Shown in pieces: positions 57,818 through 64,000 of a stretch of DNA of 64,000 bases. Below the pieces are notes generated by a model. It saw only the letters and a list, made by a program, of their open reading frames with translations. It made no database searches and was not told the origin of the DNA. Made by a program: the position numbers and the translations under genes. The stretch covers positions 4,959,207 to 5,023,206 of the forward strand of contig NC_054886.1 of NCBI RefSeq assembly GCF_018320785.1. The letters run 5' to 3'. This DNA is from Cheilinus undulatus. Lineage: Eukaryota > Chordata > Actinopteri > Labriformes > Labridae. Numbering within the stretch: position 1 is the stretch's first letter; each line of letters begins with the position of its first letter.

Positions 57818-59777
57818 CAACCCCAATTCCAAAAAAGTTGGGGCGCTGTTTATAGAACATAAACCACATCAGATGTTGAAGCTGAGACATTTGACCATTT
57901 CATGAAAATATTAGCTCATTATGAATTTGATGGCAGCAACATATCTCAAAAAAGTAGGGACAGGGCCGTGTTCACCATTGTGTAGCATCCCCTCTTCTTT
58001 TAACAATTGTCTGTAAAAGTCTGGGAATTGAGTAGACCTGTTTCTGGGAGAGGAATGTTGTCCCATGCTTGTCTGATGTAGGATTCTACCTGCTCAACAG
58101 TCTTGGGTCTTCTTTGCTGGATTTTCCTTTTGTAATGCACCACATGTTTTCTATTGGTAAAAGGTTTGGACTGCAGACAGGCCAGTTCAGCACCTGGACT
58201 CTTCTACTGTGAAGCCATGCTGTTGTGATGGATGTGGTATGTAGTTTAGCATCGTCTTACTGAAACATGCAAGGCCTTCCCTTAAAGAGATGTCTGGGTG
58301 GAAGCATATGTTACTCTAAAACCTCTATCTACTTTTCAGCATTGATAGCGCCTTTCTAGATGTGTAAGCTGCCATCGCCATAGATGCTAATGCAACCCCA
58401 TACTATCATAGTTGTAGATTTTGAACTGTGCACTGATAACAAGCTGGATAGTCCCTCCTCCCTTGAGTCTGCAGGACATGGCGTCTGTAGTTAAAAAAAC
58501 AACAAAATTTTGATTCACTGACCACAGTCAGTCCTTTTAAAAAACTGAGCGAAAGAAGACGGCAACTTTTTTAGATCATGTTCACATATGGCTTATTTTT
58601 GGCATGATATAGCTTCGGCTGGCATTTGTGGATGGCACTGCCAACTGTGTCGAAAGACAGTGATTTCTGAAGTGGTCCTGAGTCCATGCAGTGATTTCCA
58701 GTTCAGAATCGTGCCTGTTTATATTGCAGCACCCCCTGAGGGTCCAAAGATCACCAGCATCTAATATTGACCTTCAGCTTTGTCCCTAGCACACAGAAAT
58801 TTCTGCAGATTCTCTGAATCTTTTGATATTATGTACTGTACATGATGTGGTATTCAAAGTCTGCAAGTTTTTGAGGAACAATTTTCCAGAAATTGTTCTT
58901 TAGTTTTCAGACGAAGATTGTTGAACCTTTGCTGATTGTTACTTCTGAGAAACTCTGCCTCTCTGAATGCTCCTTTGATACCCAGTCATGTCAGTGACCT
59001 GTTGCTAATTAATCTAATTAGTTTTAAAATGCTCCTCCGGCTGTTTTTCATCAGTACCACTTACTTTTCCAACCTTTTGTCGTCCAGTCCCTACTTTTTT
59101 GAGATGTGTTCCTGCCATTAATTTCAAAATGAACTAATATTTACATGGCGTGGTCAAATGTCTCAGTTTCAACAGTGTTAATTTCGTCGACCAAAACTAT
59201 GACTAAAAATGTTCGTCAACAGCCTAAATAGATCTAAAACTAAAACTGATAAAAAACCAAGTTTAGTTTTTGTCAAAAATGACTAAAACTAGAATAAAAT
59301 GAAATGTGGTTTTGTCGGACATTCTAAATCTGTGATATTTCTCCACTGTGGGTAAATCTGGAAAAATGCAATGCATCTGTAGCTATTTTGCCTCTCAGCT
59401 GTAGAGTGCAGAGAACACACTACCTTGATTTGTTACCAGATTTAGGCAAGAAAATAAATGCTTGGACTAAAAGTAAAGATTGAAATATGAGTACTTTTTA
59501 TGGACTAAACCTCAGCTAAAATGTTTTTGAGTTTTCGTTGATTAAAACTAGAGTAAAACTAAAAAGGGTAGAAAAGACTAAAATGGGACTAAAATGAGAA
59601 TGCATTTCATTTAAAGACTTAAACTAAAATTAGAAATAGCTGCCAAAATTAACACAGTTTCAACATCTGATGTTTTTAATGTTCTATTGTGAATAAAATA
59701 TGGGTTTATAAGATCTGTAAGTCATTCTGTCTTTGACATTTAACACAGTACCCCAACCTTTTTTGGAATTGGAGTTG
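57818..59777 (-). mobile_element. Tc1-like element (family A) with nested MITE
   Basis: The ends CAACCCCAATTCCAAAAAAG and CTTTTTTGGAATTGGAGTTG (the latter after a one-base difference in run length) are inverted repeats. TA flanks both sides (57816-57817, 59778-59779). The interior is antisense transposase: GTAGCATCCCCTCTTCTTTT corresponds to the C-terminal codons and 58,700-58,900 to the N-terminal part. Many stops make it inactive. Removing the nested MITE leaves about 1.47 kb. Confidence 0.9.
59175..59655. mobile_element. MITE nested in Tc1, 481 bp, 10-bp target duplication
   Basis: The ends GTGTTAATTT and AAATTAACAC are a perfect inverted pair. The host sequence AGTTTCAACA is present on both sides (59165-59174 and 59656-59665). 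The interior is rich in GACTAAAACT-like motifs. A 9-11 bp duplication is typical of Mutator-like elements, so that superfamily is the best guess. Confidence 0.85.
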
Positions 59778-59779
59778 TA

Positions 59780-61392
59780 TCAATTACAGCTCTAAAGGAA
59801 ATTAACAGCATGAATCAGAACCACAAAGGGGAGTTAATGTGTACAAAAGCAAGGCATTTGGGCAGGTGTGTTTGGTACATCATTGAGAATATAGAATTAA
59901 AATAGAAGAAAAGTAGAGAACTCATAGAAAGATGTGAATGGAATAGGGTTAACAATATTAATATAAAACAACATGAGTATGTTCTTTCAGTTGTTTACTG
60001 GAGATTTCAAACTGAGATTTGGCAAACTGGTGTTGTTCCCAGATAACAAGATAAAGAAGGACTAAAATTCACCTGTCACAGGAAAACAAAGTAGAGGATG
60101 CATGTGTACTCGAGTGATTCCATTTTTAACCATTAACTATAAATATTTCAAGGGTTAAAAGTCGACAGTGCTGGACGCCACTCTGTCTCATTACTTGTCA
60201 TCCACTGCCATCTAGTGGCTGCAGATGATACTATGAGCCATGGCATGATGTAATGTGTTTCCCTCTTTCACAGTGTGAGGTAATCTTAAAGGAGACTGAA
60301 TGAAGAAAGCTTAGGGAATGTAAACATTCTGATCTTAATCTTAACCTTTAGCTAAACTAACCTCATGCAGACTTTCATAAATTACCTTTTCTGCAAACAA
60401 ATAACCTGATCCTGCTTACATATCTTTGCTCTTGACCATTAAAAATACATTCCAATTGCAAATTCACATTTTCAAAGCACTATATGTACTCATGCAGTAT
60501 CTTGAATTTACAAAATAATATTCCCATTTGTGCCTAATTCCCAGAGCATGAAAAATCACCACGTCTCCTGTTTTTATCATCATTTTCTGCTGAATGTTGT
60601 GGGTGAACAATGTTTTAAAAGGGTAGATTTAAGCTACTTTTTGAACCAGTTTGGTGGTTTGATTCCTGAGGATCCAGCTCCCTTTAACAGGCCTGAAACC
60701 TTCCTTGACTCATGTTTATGATCCTGTTGCTGTTGTTTTAGCCCCATTGGTAGAAGTCATAAAAAAACACTTGTTTCCCAACAATCCTGAATGCCATCAC
60801 ATCATTTGATGAACTCCATAAATCTTGGACAGAAGAGATTTCTTCCACCTTGTGGATGTATGTCTGTTTTGCCATCTGCCTGTTTTTCTTTTCCCTCTCT
60901 AGAGTCTGTCTCCTGTCAAGACTCCACATGACAAGACTTTTCTTCCTGTCAGTGGTGTCCCTAAGCTCCCAAGGCCTCCTCTGCCTGGATTAGTGCAGCC
61001 CTCATTTCACATCTGCAGAGCCAGACATGTCTCAAGGGTGTTTGGCTGCTCTGTATTTTTCTTCTAAAGAACTTTCTCCAGCCTTTTTACTCTGAGGATA
61101 AACTCACCTGCCAAGTGCTTTCATGTTGCGGTAGCATCTTTTCAGAATGAGCCACCTGTCCCTATTCGACATCAGTGGCCTTGTTCGTCTTCTGAATGCA
61201 GTCTCTTTGCTCTTTTGGTTCTCAGTAGAGAAGGAATGCTATTTGAGGGCTCCTTTGGGTGCTTTCCCTCCAACTTGGCTGGAAGTCTGTTTGCTTGGCC
61301 GGCTGTCTGTGTAGTAGTCTGGTCCACTGAATAGATTTAAAGCTCCTCCACTTGTTTCCTTTCTGAAGAAATACCCTATATTATGGGATTTC
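59780..61392. other. spacer, nothing recognised
   Basis: AT-rich on the left, GC-richer and pyrimidine-rich from 60,840 to 61,330. No ORF or repeat was identified. Confidence 0.4.
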
Positions 61393-61394
61393 TA

Positions 61395-62586
61395 CAGTGG
61401 TGTGAAACATGTAGTTTTTAAATGATGATTTAATTTGTTAAGGGAATAAGCCACCCAAAAACTACCTGGCCCTGTGTGAAAAAAGGAAGCCCCGATCCTA
61501 CCCTTGTTAAAATATGTATCAACTGTGATTAACTACTTCCCCAAAAAGAAACGCATCATGCCACAGTCTGAAGAAATTCAAGAACAGATGAGAATTGTTG
61601 GCGTCAATCAGTCTGGAAAGGGTTACAAAAACATTTTTAGGGCTTTTGGACTCCAGCAAACCACAGTGAGAGCCATTATCCACAAATGGGGAAAACTTGG
61701 AACCCTAATGAACCTTCCCAGGAGTGGCCGACCTACCAGAATTACTCCTAGAGCACATCAACGACTTATCCAGGAGGTCACAAAAGAACCCAGACCAACA
61801 CCTAAAGACCTGCAGGCCTTATTTGATTCAGTTGAGGTCAGAGTTCATAATTCAACAATAAGAAAGAGACGGGGCAAAAATGGCATCCATGGGAGATATC
61901 CAAGGCCAAAACCACTGCTGAGCAAACACAAAGACTCGTCTCACATTTGACAAAAAACACCCAGATGAACCACAAGACTTTTGGGAAAATATTCTGTGGA
62001 CTGATGAGACAAAAGTTGAACTTTTTGTAACATCTGGAGTCAAACTAACACAGCATTTCATGTAAAGAAGGTCAGACCAACAGTCAAACATGGTGGTGGT
62101 CATGTGATGGTCTGGAACCATCAATTGTGCTCTCTAGCATGAAATCCTGAAGAAGATAATCCAGTACTCATTTCATGACCTCAGGCTCAAAAACACTTGG
62201 GTTATGCAACAGGACAGTAATTCCCAAAACACCAGCAAGTTCACCTCTGACTGTCTTCAAATAAAAGCAAGATTTTGGAGTGGCCTTGACAAAGTCTGGA
62301 CTTAAATCTCATTGAGATGCTGGGGTGTGACCTGAAACAGGTCGGAACTAAAACATTTCTGCAAAGAAGAGTGGGTCAAAATTCCTCCACAGCGATGTGA
62401 AAGACTCATCGCCAGTTATCGCAAACACTTGCATAGTTGCCATGGGTGGAAGAACCAGTTTTTAGGTGTAGGGGGAAATACTTTGTCACATAGGGCCAGC
62501 AACGTTAAGAATGCTTCCCTTAATAAATGAAATCAGCATTTTAAAAAATGATTTTTTAAATTGACCTGTACTTTTCCACTGCACTG
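61395..62586 (+). mobile_element. Tc1-like element (family C), shortened termini
   Basis: The outer left end CAGTGGTGTGAAA and the right end TTTTCCACTGCACTG are related inverted sequences flanked by TA (61393-61394, 62587-62588). The subterminal TGGCCCTGTGTGAAAAAA (61,468) pairs with TTTGTCACATAGGGCCA (62,485). The termini are compressed compared with the usual family length. Confidence 0.78.
61558..62464 (+). pseudogene. Tc1-like transposase, frameshifted
   Basis: The first open part (61558-61950) encodes MPQSEEIQEQMR, QTTVRAIIHKWGKLGT, the GRPTRITPR linker and TPKDLQ, the paired-type DNA-binding half. It then breaks. Further pieces in other frames are recognisable: FWENILWTDETKVELF near 61,980, VKHGGGHVMVW near 62,085, and an NLIEMLG-like remnant near 62,305 in place of the NPIEMLW motif. 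Frameshifts and deletions make the gene inactive. Confidence 0.85.
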
Positions 62587-62852
62587 TACATACATGAACA
62601 GAGGAGTGAAGTGGTTTCTGTCCAGCTTTATTTTCACCCCCAGTTGGCATTATTCCTCCTCATCCAAACCCACATACAGTTTTTTACTACATCATCTTTC
62701 ATTTTCTTTAATGTATTTTCGATCTGTATCCCTGCACTCCCAGCCTCCTCCATAATAAGCCTTCAGTAAACCTTGAAAATGTCTCTCTGTCAAGGAGGAT
62801 TTTCCTTTGACAATAAGACGCCAAACACACTTTTATGAATGCATTGCTTTGT

Positions 62853-63340
62853 TTTATTTGTGCTTCATAAGTTTTAACTTCATTTATAATTGCAGACTGG
62901 GACTTCTATACAACAGGAGCTGATGGAAGGAATAAATTCAGTGCTTCATTAAGGAGATATATCTTACTAAACAAATATTTGATCAAACAAAACATTTTAA
63001 CATGACTGAATATCTAGTGTTAAATCACAGTTCATTTATATAGTGCATATCTCATCTATTCCCTTTGATTTGTAGTAAATGTGTCTTACATCAGTCGTTT
63101 AGACACAGACACAGTTGAAGGCATATCAAACCTACAATACATGGGTTATTTTAGTTCAAAAATACACACAGAATCATATTACAGATAGCTCAATCCAAGT
63201 GAACTGAATATGATTAATATAAAAAGTGTCAATAAATGCCACCCATACAAGACTGCCTTTTAAAAAAAGTTACAGCAAAGATGAGTAAAGTGCAAAGAGT
63301 CAAACATTAGTCATCCCTAACAGTGCCCCGCATATGTGTT
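62853..63340 (-). other. putative 3' UTR and poly(A) signal of the - strand gene
   Basis: TTTATT at 62853-62858 reads AATAAA on the - strand, about 480 bp past the stop of the exon ending at 63341. The interval is AT-rich and free of recognisable transposons, unlike the DNA to its left. Confidence 0.4.
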
Positions 63341-63464
63341 TTAAAATAAGTCATAGAAGTCAACCGGATCCTCTCCATCATCTTTCTCCATCTTTGCATC
63401 CTTGCAGAATGATGGAGGGATGAAGTGTCCAGGGTCGGTGATTCCAATTACATTGTTGTAGAAG
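63341..63464 (-). CDS. last coding exon of an unrecognised gene (partial)
   Basis: On the - strand a CTCTTAG acceptor is followed by 40 in-frame codons and a TAA. They encode FYNNVIGITDPGHFIPPSFC and then an acidic tail ending EDPVDFYDLF. The exon begins with the last base of a split codon. A poly(A) signal lies about 480 bp downstream on the same strand. The sequence looks like protein (balanced composition, acidic C-terminus), but I do not recognise the family and assign no function. The rest of the gene lies beyond the right edge of the window. Confidence 0.5.
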
Positions 63465-64000
63465 CTAAGAGTAAAAAAAGACAAATATTGATGAGACTAG
63501 AATGATTATTTCCATAGTATGAAACAACAAAAACACTTTAATTCATCAATGCTGACCATGATCATTAACAGATGGAGGATTTGACTTAAGCAGTGCAGCC
63601 AGTGTACCATTGCTCTGTAGGGAATTGATTCCCTACACTAATTTGTGATTAAGTTAGGTTTTCCTTGTAAAAATTACTATTTACTTGTGTCACAGTATCA
63701 AACATTTCTCATCAAGCTTTTCTTTGATGGATTTTTTATTGAGTAATTGTAATACACCATAATATGCTTTGATAAAAAAACAGTTTCACTATCTCTGCTG
63801 AAACACTAAAAATCACTTAGTTTTCATAGTGAAAGTGCTATTTATCCATGTAAATGGTTTGTATCTCAGAATTTAATACCAACATTTATGTAACAATTTT
63901 AAATTTATGATTGACAAAGACTAAGGCTCTCACCAATGTTGGGCTTTGCTAGCTAAAATTGATGCTCATTGTTAATATGTGGTGAAGTGTGTTAGTCAAG

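Noticed and set aside
1..64000. CRISPR array, bacterial operon or phage features
   Set aside because: Spliced vertebrate genes and fish transposons throughout. No direct-repeat/spacer pattern was seen.

Overview
This window is nuclear DNA from a ray-finned fish, probably a percomorph teleost. The genes are split by GT-AG introns, the sequence is AT-rich, and introns and spacers are packed with typical fish transposons (Tc1/mariner, hAT, piggyBac-like and Harbinger-like MITEs, a tRNA-derived SINE, LINE 3' ends). Three protein genes can be assembled exon by exon on the + strand. The end of a fourth, unrecognised gene is visible on the - strand.

Layout. 1-10,321: no supported exon; degraded Tc1 copies, a hAT MITE and low-complexity DNA. 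10,322-25,531: ten exons of nectin4, a cell-adhesion receptor with three Ig domains, a membrane segment, and a cytoplasmic tail ending in a hydrophobic, valine-terminated PDZ-type motif. Its signal-peptide exon was not found. 25,532-33,591: 3' UTR and spacer with a SINE and several MITEs. 33,592-53,694: otub1 in seven exons, a complete 266-aa OTU deubiquitinase with catalytic Asp, Cys and His. Its introns carry at least ten delimitable transposons. 56,262-57,709: cskmt (mettl12) in two exons, a 251-aa mitochondrial methyltransferase. 57,818-62,586: two Tc1 elements, one with a MITE nested inside. 62,853-63,464: last exon and poly(A) signal of a - strand gene that runs past the window edge.

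The three identified genes belong to different processes (junctional adhesion, ubiquitin signalling, mitochondrial protein methylation). Nothing suggests that they act together; they are simply neighbours in tandem orientation.

I found no previously undescribed molecular system. The most informative non-genic structure is transposon architecture. Eight hAT-type elements have perfect or near-perfect 8-bp target duplications. Two Tc1 copies appear to be foldback derivatives. One MITE inside a Tc1 element has a perfect 10-bp duplication. A Sleeping Beauty-like element has well preserved terminal repeats but a transposase lacking its third catalytic residue. Degenerate repeats of the GTTAAAAGTGGCAAAAATGG type recur at four sites, in one case clearly inside a hAT MITE.
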